11,247 bases of DNA from Thermoplasmata archaeon (GTDB taxonomy: Archaea; Thermoplasmatota; Thermoplasmata; Lutacidiplasmatales; UBA184): NCBI GenBank assembly GCA_021828085.1, contig JAKATE010000054.1, positions 1 to 11,247 of the forward strand, written 5' to 3'. A program made the position numbers and the translations under genes. Shown in pieces: positions 5,762 to 11,247 of the stretch. Under the pieces are notes generated by a model. That model was given only the letters and a program-made list of their open reading frames with translations. It ran no database searches and was not told the origin of the DNA. Each line of letters starts with the position of its first letter. Within the stretch, counting starts at the first letter, position 1.

Positions 5762-6182
5762 GGGCCGGCCGTCCGCCCCAGCGCCGGTTGTGGCCACGGT
5801 CCCCTCCCCACATGAACCGGGCAGGAAGGGAGGTTGAGCTCCCGGACCGCCCGCCCCCTCTGCCGACAGCCCCTTTCGATCCCTGGGCCGCCGAGCCGGA
5901 GCCTCTCCGGAACGGCTCGGAACCCCTCTTGATCGGCCCAGTGCGTGCGGAGAGATAGACGGTCCTTCAAAGCCCGGCCTGCGAACTAGGCCTTTCGAGG
6001 CTGAGCCGCTCCCGGGGGGCCTTGGCCGTTCCCCCCCGCGCCCCTGAACCAGATCTCTCGCCCTTTCCTTCAAGTCCTCGATAGGCTCCTGGGCCTTCCC
6101 GTCCTGCGATCCCTCGCCGGAGCTCACCCTCTCGGACCGCCGCTACGGTCCATCTCTCCGGAGCGAGCGCGACCCCCGGCAA
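5762..6182. other. Gene-poor stretch with hairpins
   Basis: I find no supported gene. The best structure is at 5891-5920: CCGAGCC with GGCTCGG plus inner GGAG/CTCC. A smaller hairpin GGACCG-CCGCTA-CGGTCC lies at 6134-6151. Open frames exist on both strands but lack codon bias like the neighbours and recognisable motifs. A minus-strand frame starting at GTG 6127 opens with plausible residues (MSSGEGSQDGKAQEPIEDL) but degrades into Arg/Gly/Pro-rich sequence. Confidence 0.45.
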
Positions 6183-6425
6183 GTGCTCCTCCAGAACCCT
6201 TCTCCAAGCCCCCCCTCGCATAAGTGCGGCCAGACCGGTTCCGAGGGAGAAGCACTGTCGCACGACCCCCCGGCGCGGCCCTATGCGCACCCGGCCTCCA
6301 CCTATGGCGTCATTCCTCAGGCCGCCCCGGCGACGGGAAGGACGACCCGGTTCTGCACGCCATCCGGTTCGGCGAACCCGGCGAGAGCAACCTACTGCTC
6401 CCGCTGCGGCGTGCCGTTGGCTTAG
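6183..6425 (+). pseudogene. Small zinc-ribbon frame, possibly decayed
   Basis: The last 25 residues look like a zinc ribbon: FCTPSGSANPARATYCSRCGVPLA. The second half (CSRCGVPL) is a textbook zinc knuckle. In the first knuckle the expected CxxCG reads CTPSG, so the second Cys is Ser (TCC where TGC would be expected, one base change). Upstream residues (about PPARPYAHPASTYGVIPQAAP) are Pro/Ala/Tyr-rich like linkers in archaeal zinc-ribbon proteins. The only usual start codon is GTG 6183, giving 80 residues, but its first 24 codons look non-coding. A GAGGGAG (6242-6248) and TATA-like GCATAAGTG upstream point to a start near the CTG at about 6255, which is not a normal start. It may be a functional 3-Cys protein, a gene with a lost start, or a remnant. 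Confidence 0.35.
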
Positions 6426-6503
6426 GGGACTCTGGTCGGCCCCATCCGAGATCTACGTCGTGAGTGTGCAAAGGGTCTCCCGCCGGCGAGGCGGTATCCG
6501 CCG

Positions 6504-7391
6504 TCAGGCCGAGCCTTCTGCCAGAAGGATCCCCACGGGGGGATGGTCGGTCCCGTGCCTCTGCCCGAGCTCGTGCGCCCGGTCCCAACGTCCGAGGAGA
6601 TCCGCGCGGAGCCGGGGCTCCTGGACCCCTTCGATGAGAGCCCGAGGGAACAGCGCCAGGGCGTGGGGAAGGTCCACGTCCAGGACCTCACTGGAGCGGA
6701 CCTCACCGCCGGCCTCCTCGATGAGCTCGCAGAGCCGGGAGAGGCTCCGATACCCGAGATCGTCCGGTCCTCCCCCCAGGGCGCGGAAGACCTCCTCCCG
6801 AAGGTCGTACATCGCGAGATGGGCCCGTTGGGCCTCGGTGTGGGCGGTCGGAAGGGACTCTGCGAGGAAGAGCGACCGGCCTACCCGCAGCATCTCCCGG
6901 AAGACCCGCACCATCGCCGCCTCGCTCCTGAGGCTACGAACCCCGTGCAGGCAAGTGGCGACCTCGAAGCGCTTGGACGGATGGGGAAGGTGCCGGGCGT
7001 CCGCCCGTACCGGATCGACCCGGTCGTCCATCCCGCAGGCCGCGACGATCTCCCGGAAGTGCGACCAGCGGGAGAGCTCGATCGCCACCACATGCCCCCC
7101 CGGTCCTACGCGGGAGGCGAGCGGGACGGTGGCGATTGCATGCGCTCCCGCTCCCACCTCGAGGATACTCGCTCCCTTCGCGATGGGAGCCCCTTGGAGG
7201 ACCCGGAACCGTTCGAGCATCTCGTACCGGAGCCAGGAGGGGTCGAGAGGAGGGGTCTCTAGTAGGGGGACCCGTCCTAGCAGGGAGGCCACCTCCGGGG
7301 GGCTCTCCCTCAGTCGTGCCGCATAGCGTTCCGGGTCGCCCTCTGCCACGGCGGCAGGGGTACGCGCGGAGGGATTCAAGTCGACTTCCAC
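6504..7391 (-). CDS. Class I SAM-dependent methyltransferase
   Basis: From GTG 7391 this gives 295 residues. A Rossmann-like methyltransferase core follows an N-terminal helical part: motif I ILEVGAGAHAIATVPLA (residues 76-92), motif II HVVAIELS (100-107, acidic E105 for the SAM ribose), DPVRADARHLPHP (126-138, motif III), and FEVATCLHGVRSL (142-154, motif IV). The C-terminal part (about 215-295) has CELIEEAGGEVRSSEVLDVD, as in UbiE-like enzymes. Motif I has GAGAH in place of the commoner GxGxG. The substrate is unknown. The start is uncertain: the same frame stays open upstream, TTG codons at 7394 and about 7376 are alternatives, and a TTG near 7661 close to an AT-rich patch would add about 90 low-complexity residues. 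The gene is divergent from the MarR-MFS operon and convergent with the zinc-ribbon frame. Confidence 0.88.
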   Translation of the reverse strand: MEVDLNPSARTPAAVAEGDPERYAARLRESPPEVASLLGRVPLLETPPLDPSWLRYEMLERFRVLQGAPIAKGASILEVGAGAHAIATVPLASRVGPGGHVVAIELSRWSHFREIVAACGMDDRVDPVRADARHLPHPSKRFEVATCLHGVRSLRSEAAMVRVFREMLRVGRSLFLAESLPTAHTEAQRAHLAMYDLREEVFRALGGGPDDLGYRSLSRLCELIEEAGGEVRSSEVLDVDLPHALALFPRALIEGVQEPRLRADLLGRWDRAHELGQRHGTDHPPVGILLAEGSA

Positions 7392-7703
7392 CAACCGCCC
7401 GGGGCGACTCCAACGGGGGCTCTGGAAGAAGGAGGAGGGCGAGGGCCCGGCGTGTCTGGGGTCGATCCCCCCGGCGGCCACCCTCACCTCCCCGGGGTCC
7501 AAGACCCGGGCACCTGAACTCCCGGAGGGTGCTCCCGCTGTAGGGACCTCCGGAGAGCCCCCTTCGGCGCTGAGGTTCCCGTCTCCAAGGTCCCTTGCCG
7601 AGACTGCCGCTCCCTGGTCCGGCCTCGGCGCGAGACCAGGGCAGGGTTCCGCCCGGGTCAATTCCTTAGAAATCGTAATAACCGTCCGAGGGTCCGCCTC
7701 CCC
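7392..7703. other. Divergent intergenic region between methyltransferase and MarR genes
   Basis: This 312-nt spacer contains one clear AT-rich island (7661-7682) next to the MarR gene. The rest is GC-rich, and its minus-strand translation is Gly/Ala/Pro/Ser-rich, so it is either non-coding or a low-complexity N-terminal extension of the methyltransferase. I could not make out a MarR-type palindromic operator by eye. Confidence 0.45.
7666..7682 (+). promoter_or_regulatory. Putative promoter of the MarR-MFS operon (leaderless start)
   Basis: TTAGAAATCGTAATAAC is the only AT-rich stretch upstream of the MarR gene. Its centre lies about 30 nt before the GTG at 7704, so transcription would begin at or within a few bases of the start codon. 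No Shine-Dalgarno precedes that GTG, consistent with a leaderless mRNA. A MarR repressor binding site overlapping this box would be expected. Confidence 0.5.
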
Positions 7704-8195
7704 GTGACCGTGCCGAGCCCGCAGCACATTCCCTCCCTGGCCGGGGTCCCCCGTGACATCTCGGGGGACGATCTCCTGGACGGGCTCCGCAGCACCCTGC
7801 TGGCCATCAAGCGCAGCCAGGCCGCGCTGCTGAAGGCCCGGGGGATCTCGTTCACGGAATGGACCGCCCTCCAGCTCTGCGCCGCGGCTCCCGCCCGTCT
7901 GGGGGAGCTCGCCGAGCGCATCGGCCTCACTCCCGCGGGTGTGACCGACCTCATCGACCGGTTGGAGTCCCGACATCTCCTGCGCCGGGCCCAGGACCCT
8001 GAGGACCGCCGGGCCATCCGCGTAGCCCTCACTCCGCCTGGGGAGCGGCTGTGGTCGGGGACCCGGGACACGCTACGAGGAACCGTCCGGCGCTGGATGG
8101 ACCAGCTCACCCCCGAGGAGCGGGCGGGCCTCGCCCGTGGGCTGGCCGGGCTCGAGCGCGTCCATGCCCCCCCTGAGGGGTCGGAGACACCGTAG
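7704..8195 (+). CDS. MarR-family winged-helix transcriptional regulator
   Basis: This 163-residue protein is a likely dimeric repressor. The N-terminal dimerisation helix (about 21-48) leads into SFTEWTALQLCAAAP. The DNA-binding core is RLGELAERIGLTPAGVTDLI (residues 72-91), with recognition helix TPAGVTDLIDRLESRHLL, then the wing DPEDRRAIRVALTPPG (about 103-118), the diagnostic MarR DxxDRR wing motif. The C-terminal helix RRWMDQLTPEERAGLARGLAGLERV completes the dimer interface. GTG 7704 is chosen because it lies at leaderless distance from the AT-rich promoter and no better start is nearby. The stop codon is 9 nt before the MFS transporter start, so the two are co-transcribed; MarR proteins next to efflux pumps usually repress them and are released by the pump's substrate. 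The ligand is unknown. Confidence 0.94.
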   Translation: MTVPSPQHIPSLAGVPRDISGDDLLDGLRSTLLAIKRSQAALLKARGISFTEWTALQLCAAAPARLGELAERIGLTPAGVTDLIDRLESRHLLRRAQDPEDRRAIRVALTPPGERLWSGTRDTLRGTVRRWMDQLTPEERAGLARGLAGLERVHAPPEGSETP

Positions 8196-8200
8196 GAGGT
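8195..8200 (+). promoter_or_regulatory. Shine-Dalgarno for the MFS gene, overlapping the MarR stop
   Basis: GGAGGT begins at the last base of the MarR TAG stop and sits 4 nt before GTG 8205. A strong ribosome site on the internal gene, but none on the leaderless first gene, is the usual archaeal operon arrangement, and it fixes the MFS start. Confidence 0.7.
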
Positions 8201-8204
8201 CCCG

Positions 8205-10028
8205 GTGGAGTACAAGTGGACCGTCCTCTCCAACACCACCCTCGGGGGATTGCTCGCCTCCATCGACGGGTCCATCCTGCTCATCGCCATGCCAGTGGTC
8301 TTCACCGGTCTCGGCGTCAACCCGTTCGACCAGTCCAACTTCCCCCTGCTGATCTGGCTCCTCCTGGGCTACGGCATCGTCACCGCCACGCTCCTCGTGA
8401 CGGTGGGCCGGCTCTCCGACATGCTCGGACGGGCGCGGATGTACAACCTGGGGTTCGCTATCTTCTCCTCCGGCTCGATCCTGCTCTTCATCGAGCCCTG
8501 GCAAGGGACGACCGGAGCCTGGGCGCTGGTCTTCTTCCGACTGGTCCAGGCCGTGGGGGCGGCGTTCCTGTTCGCCAACTCGGCCGCGCTCCTCACCGAC
8601 GCGTTCCCGCCGGGGGAGCGGGGCAAGGCCATGGGGGTCAACCAGATCGCCTTCATCGGAGGCTCGCTGGTGGGATTGGTGGTCGGAGGGATCCTGGCCG
8701 GGATCCCGGACCTTCACATCGGATCGTTCGTCCTCCCCACCTGGAGGCTCATCTTCCTCGTCAGCGTCCCCGTCGGAGTCTTCGGGACGATCTGGGCGTA
8801 CTGGAAGCTCCGGGAGATCTCCATCCGCCGGACGGACCAGAAGCTCGACCCGGTGGGGAACCTCACCTTCGCCGCGGGACTCACCCTCCTCCTCATCGGG
8901 ATCACCTACGGGCTCCTCCCCTATGGTAGCTCCAGCACCGGCTGGGGGTCCCCCTGGGTCCTGAGCGCCCTCGTCGCCGGGGCCGTTCTCCTCGTCCTCT
9001 TCGTCCTCGTCGAGCTCCGGGTCAGGGACCCGATGTTCCGCCTGGAGTTCTTCCGGATCCGGGCCTTCGCCGCGGGTACCTCCGCGAGCCTGCTCGGCTC
9101 CCTGGCGCGCGGGGGACTGATGCTCACCCTGGTGGTCTGGTTCCAGGGGATCTGGCTCCCCCTCCACGGCTACAGCTTCGCCGAGACCCCCTTCTGGGCC
9201 GGTATCCTGATGATGCCCATGATCGCCGGCTTCCTGGTCTCGGGACCGGTGAGCGGCTGGCTCTCCGACCGGACCGGTGCGCGCCCGCTCGCCACGGCCG
9301 GGCTCATCGTGGCCGCCGCGGCCTTCTTCACCATCTCGACGCTCCCCGTGGATTTCACCTACTGGCAGCTGGGGGCGCTCCTCTTCGTCAACGGCTGCGG
9401 GATGGGGATGTTCGCCGCTCCCAACGCGTCGGCGGTGATGAGCTCGGTCCCCCCGGAGAACCGGGGCTCCGCCTCAGGGATGCTGGCCACGCTCCAGAAC
9501 GCCGGCCAACAGATGTCCCTCGCCGTCTTCTTCACCATCATCATCGTCGGGCTCTCCTCCGGGCTCGGCCCCGGGGCCGCGACGACGCTCAGTCAGGCCG
9601 GGGTCCCAGCGGCGGACACGGGCATCCTGAGCCACCTCATCGGCGCGAACCCCACGGGCGCTCTCTTCGGAGCCTTCCTGGGCCAGAACCCGCTGTCGAC
9701 CATCCTCGCCGCGGCCCCGAGCATCCCCGGGTGGGTCCCCCTCGCTCCCGGGGTGACCGCCCGGCTCCTGGCCCCGCACTTCTTCGCGTCGGCGGTCTCC
9801 ACCGGCTTCGGCTCGGCCATCTCCGAGGCCTTCCTCGTCGCCGGCTCGCTGACCTTGGTCGCAGCGGCCATCTCCTCGATGCGCGGAGGGAAGTACTTCT
9901 ACGGCCAGACCACGACCCCCCGAGAGGGTCCCGTCCCTGCATCGAAGGTCTCCCCGGGAGGAGCCGCGCCGGGGGTTCCGGAGCGGGTCGAGGCCGTCTC
10001 CGCAGGGGCCCCCCAGAAGGGTACCTAG
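8205..10028 (+). CDS. DHA2-type MFS multidrug exporter (EmrB/QacA-like, 14 TM)
   Basis: This 607-residue membrane protein is predicted to export small toxic molecules by proton antiport. TM1 contains LASIDGSILLIAMPVVF (residues 17-33) with the DHA2 acidic residue D21. Motif A between TM2 and TM3 is GRLSDMLGR (68-76), and a second copy is GWLSDRTGAR (351-360) in the C-terminal half. FRLVQAVGAAFLFANSAAL (111-129) is the motif B region. GGSLVGLVVGG (152-162) sits where motif C is expected but lacks the usual GP. Hydrophobic segments support about 14 helices. A loop of about 85-90 residues (about 451-537) separates the last two helices, followed by TM14 and a cytosolic tail of about 48 residues. 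GTG 8205 is set by GGAGGT 4 nt upstream. It is co-transcribed with MarR; substrate specificity cannot be read. Confidence 0.94.
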   Translation: MEYKWTVLSNTTLGGLLASIDGSILLIAMPVVFTGLGVNPFDQSNFPLLIWLLLGYGIVTATLLVTVGRLSDMLGRARMYNLGFAIFSSGSILLFIEPWQGTTGAWALVFFRLVQAVGAAFLFANSAALLTDAFPPGERGKAMGVNQIAFIGGSLVGLVVGGILAGIPDLHIGSFVLPTWRLIFLVSVPVGVFGTIWAYWKLREISIRRTDQKLDPVGNLTFAAGLTLLLIGITYGLLPYGSSSTGWGSPWVLSALVAGAVLLVLFVLVELRVRDPMFRLEFFRIRAFAAGTSASLLGSLARGGLMLTLVVWFQGIWLPLHGYSFAETPFWAGILMMPMIAGFLVSGPVSGWLSDRTGARPLATAGLIVAAAAFFTISTLPVDFTYWQLGALLFVNGCGMGMFAAPNASAVMSSVPPENRGSASGMLATLQNAGQQMSLAVFFTIIIVGLSSGLGPGAATTLSQAGVPAADTGILSHLIGANPTGALFGAFLGQNPLSTILAAAPSIPGWVPLAPGVTARLLAPHFFASAVSTGFGSAISEAFLVAGSLTLVAAAISSMRGGKYFYGQTTTPREGPVPASKVSPGGAAPGVPERVEAVSAGAPQKGT

Positions 10029-10051
10029 GACCCTCGCGCCGGACCCCCTCA

Positions 10052-10073
10052 GGGAGAAGAGCCCCCTTCTCCC
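10052..10073 (+). terminator. Stem-loop between the MFS and cyclase genes
   Basis: GGGAGAAG (10052-10059) pairs perfectly with CTTCTCCC (10066-10073) around a 6-nt loop, 24 nt after the MFS stop and before the cyclase promoter. It is well placed to mark the 3' end of the MarR-MFS transcript, but no T-run follows. Confidence 0.4.
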
Positions 10074-10095
10074 CCTCGGCCGTCGCCGAGTCCCT

Positions 10096-10102
10096 CTTTA
10101 AG
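10096..10102 (+). promoter_or_regulatory. Putative TATA-like box for the cyclase gene
   Basis: CTTTAAG is centred about 24 nt upstream of GTG 10123, indicating a very short or absent leader. Together with the hairpin before it, this suggests the cyclase is transcribed independently of the transporter. Confidence 0.5.
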
Positions 10103-10113
10103 TCCTTCCCGTT

Positions 10114-10118
10114 GGAGG
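10114..10118 (+). promoter_or_regulatory. Shine-Dalgarno-like GGAGG before the cyclase GTG
   Basis: GGAGG lies 4 nt before GTG 10123 and supports that start over the in-frame ATG at 10153, which is within the first conserved beta strand. If transcription starts only about 26 nt after the TATA centre, this element may not be transcribed, so the two signals partly conflict. Confidence 0.45.
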
Positions 10119-10122
10119 GAAC

Positions 10123-11247
10123 GTGCTCCAGGGAAGACGCCTCTCCGCCATCATGTTCACGGACGTCGTAGGGTTCACCTCCCAGGTCCAGAGGGACGAG
10201 AAGGGCACCCTGGCGCTGCTGCAGGAGCAGGAGGAGCTCATCCGGCCCCTCCTGCAGGAGCACCACGGACGAACGGTGAAGTCCACCGGGGACGGTATGC
10301 TCGTCGAATTCCCCAGCGCGCTCGAGGCCACCGAGGCGGCCATTCTCGTCCAGGAGCTCCTGCACGAGAGGAACCAGGAGCCCGGCCGCGTGCCCTTCGA
10401 ACTGCGCATCGGCATCCACCTGGGGGATGTCCAGAGCCGGGGCGACGACATCCTCGGGGATGCGGTCAACCTCGCGGCCCGGCTCCAACCCCTCGCCGAA
10501 CCCGGGGGGGTCGCCCTGTCACAGCAGGTCTACGACCAGGTGCAGAACAAGATCGGCTACCCTCTGGAGCGGATGGGACCCGTGAGCCTCAAGGGGGTCA
10601 AATTCCCCATGGGCACTTACCGACTGGTCTTCCCCTGGAACCGTCCGTCCGCCGAGACCGCCGACGAGGGCAGGTCCGTCCGCCTCGCGGTCCTGCCGTT
10701 CTCCAACATCAGCCCCGACCCGCACGACGCCTATCTCGCCGACGGGCTCACCGAGGAGATCATCAGCGTGCTCTCCAAGCTCCGCGGGCTCAAGGTCATC
10801 GCGCGAACCTCGGTGGAGGCCTACCGTAACGTCCCCCGGACGGTCCACCAGGTGGGGGAAGAGCTCTCGGTCGGCTGGGTCCTCGAAGGGAGCGTGAGGA
10901 AGGCCGGTCCTCGACTTCGCATCACGGCGCAGCTCATCGAGACCCGGACCCAGGAGCACCGTTGGGCCGAAACCTACGATCGGCAGCTGGACGACGTCTT
11001 CGCTCTCCAGAGCGAGATGGCGGAAAGGGTGGCCGCGGCGCTGAAGCTCACCTTGGGCCCGACGCCCGGGGGGACCGGGGCACGGCGGACCCCACCGCGC
11101 CCCGAGTCCTACCGGGAATACCTCCAGGGTCGCGCGCGTCTCCGGAGCATCAATCAGGAGGATCTCCAGGAGGCGCTCGTCCACTTCCAACGGGCAATCG
11201 AACTCGACCCGTCCAATGCGGCCGCCCACGCCGGGATCGCGGAGACC
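10123..11247 (+). CDS. Class III adenylate/guanylate cyclase fused to a TolB/FlgO-like domain and TPR repeats, 3' end outside the window
   Basis: The 375 residues in the window begin with a class III cyclase catalytic domain (about 5-170). Visible catalytic residues are metal-binding D14 (MFTDVVGFT) and D57 (KSTGDGM), base-contacting K53 and D109 (in GDDILGD), and the transition-state pair N116/R120 (VNLAAR). All are intact, so a homodimer should be active; Lys plus Asp favours ATP, giving cAMP. A linker leads to a TolB/FlgO N-terminal-like domain at 187-308 (LAVLPFSNIS, YLADGLTEEI, VLEGSVRK, QLIETRTQEHRWAETYDR). A TPR-like helix pair starts near 327 (ALVHFQRAIELDPSNAAAHA) and continues past the edge. 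No transmembrane segment is seen in this part, so it is probably cytosolic. The same architecture is common in soil alpha-proteobacteria; in an archaeon it suggests acquisition by transfer (inference). Confidence 0.95.
   Translation, partial: MLQGRRLSAIMFTDVVGFTSQVQRDEKGTLALLQEQEELIRPLLQEHHGRTVKSTGDGMLVEFPSALEATEAAILVQELLHERNQEPGRVPFELRIGIHLGDVQSRGDDILGDAVNLAARLQPLAEPGGVALSQQVYDQVQNKIGYPLERMGPVSLKGVKFPMGTYRLVFPWNRPSAETADEGRSVRLAVLPFSNISPDPHDAYLADGLTEEIISVLSKLRGLKVIARTSVEAYRNVPRTVHQVGEELSVGWVLEGSVRKAGPRLRITAQLIETRTQEHRWAETYDRQLDDVFALQSEMAERVAAALKLTLGPTPGGTGARRTPPRPESYREYLQGRARLRSINQEDLQEALVHFQRAIELDPSNAAAHAGIAET

Noticed and set aside
5489..6127. A 212-codon minus-strand frame starting with a plausible helical segment
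   Set aside because: It soon becomes Arg/Gly/Pro-rich, runs into the antisense of the MDR gene, and its third-position GC is lower than in real genes here.
7392..7976. The upstream part of the methyltransferase frame, up to a start at 7976
   Set aside because: A start at 7976 would place the N-terminus antisense to the MarR gene and adds only low-complexity sequence; I kept GTG 7391 and recorded the uncertainty.
8073..9167. A 364-codon minus-strand frame rich in Glu, Asp and Gly
   Set aside because: It lies opposite the MarR and MFS genes; the acidic, low-complexity composition is typical of an antisense shadow of a GC-rich membrane protein gene.
9637..10488. A 283-codon minus-strand frame spanning the MFS end and cyclase start
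   Set aside because: It is antisense to two well-supported genes and has no domain signal.
1..11247. CRISPR arrays, insertion sequences, integrases or toxin-antitoxin pairs
   Set aside because: I saw no regularly spaced direct repeats, transposase or integrase motifs, or toxin-antitoxin-like pairs anywhere in the window.

Overview
The window is about two-thirds G+C and looks archaeal. I infer a high-GC, mesophilic or soil-type relative of the Thermoplasmata; this is a guess from gene content, not a phylogenetic placement. The archaeal evidence is: a tRNA-Asn gene interrupted in the T-loop by a 33-nt intron with a bulge-helix-bulge-like fold; tRNA genes without encoded CCA; short AT-rich TATA-like boxes about 25-40 nt upstream of start codons, implying leaderless or very short leaders; frequent GTG starts; and an M1 aminopeptidase resembling the tricorn-interacting factors.

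Layout. Bases 1-2278 (minus) hold most of an M1 zinc aminopeptidase that runs off the left edge. Bases 2432-2989 (minus) encode an NADPH-dependent FMN reductase-type flavoprotein. Divergent from it, 3185-3589 (plus) encodes a small winged-helix protein. A non-coding block of about 1.1 kb (3590-4691) follows: intron-bearing tRNA-Asn(GUU) at 3624-3728, a candidate structured RNA at 3787-4023, a CAU-anticodon tRNA at 4061-4132 (probably tRNA-Ile2, otherwise elongator Met), and a compact multi-stem element at 4191-4260. Bases 4692-5720 (plus) encode an MDR-family NADP-dependent oxidoreductase. A gene-poor stretch (5721-6503) carries hairpins and a small, possibly decayed zinc-ribbon frame. Bases 6504-7391 (minus) encode a class I SAM methyltransferase. 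A MarR-type regulator (7704-8195) and a 14-TM DHA2-type MFS exporter (8205-10028) form a tight operon. From 10123 to the right edge is a class III nucleotidyl cyclase fused to a TolB/FlgO-like domain and the start of a TPR region.

How the genes fit together. The MarR-MFS pair reads as a self-regulated efflux unit. The flavoprotein, MDR reductase and methyltransferase are housekeeping or redox/detoxification enzymes with no obvious shared pathway. The cyclase is a signalling protein of a type more familiar from soil bacteria. I see no CRISPR array, insertion sequence, integrase or obvious defence island. The most unusual content is RNA: the T-loop intron in tRNA-Asn and the structured intergenic elements beside the two tRNA genes.
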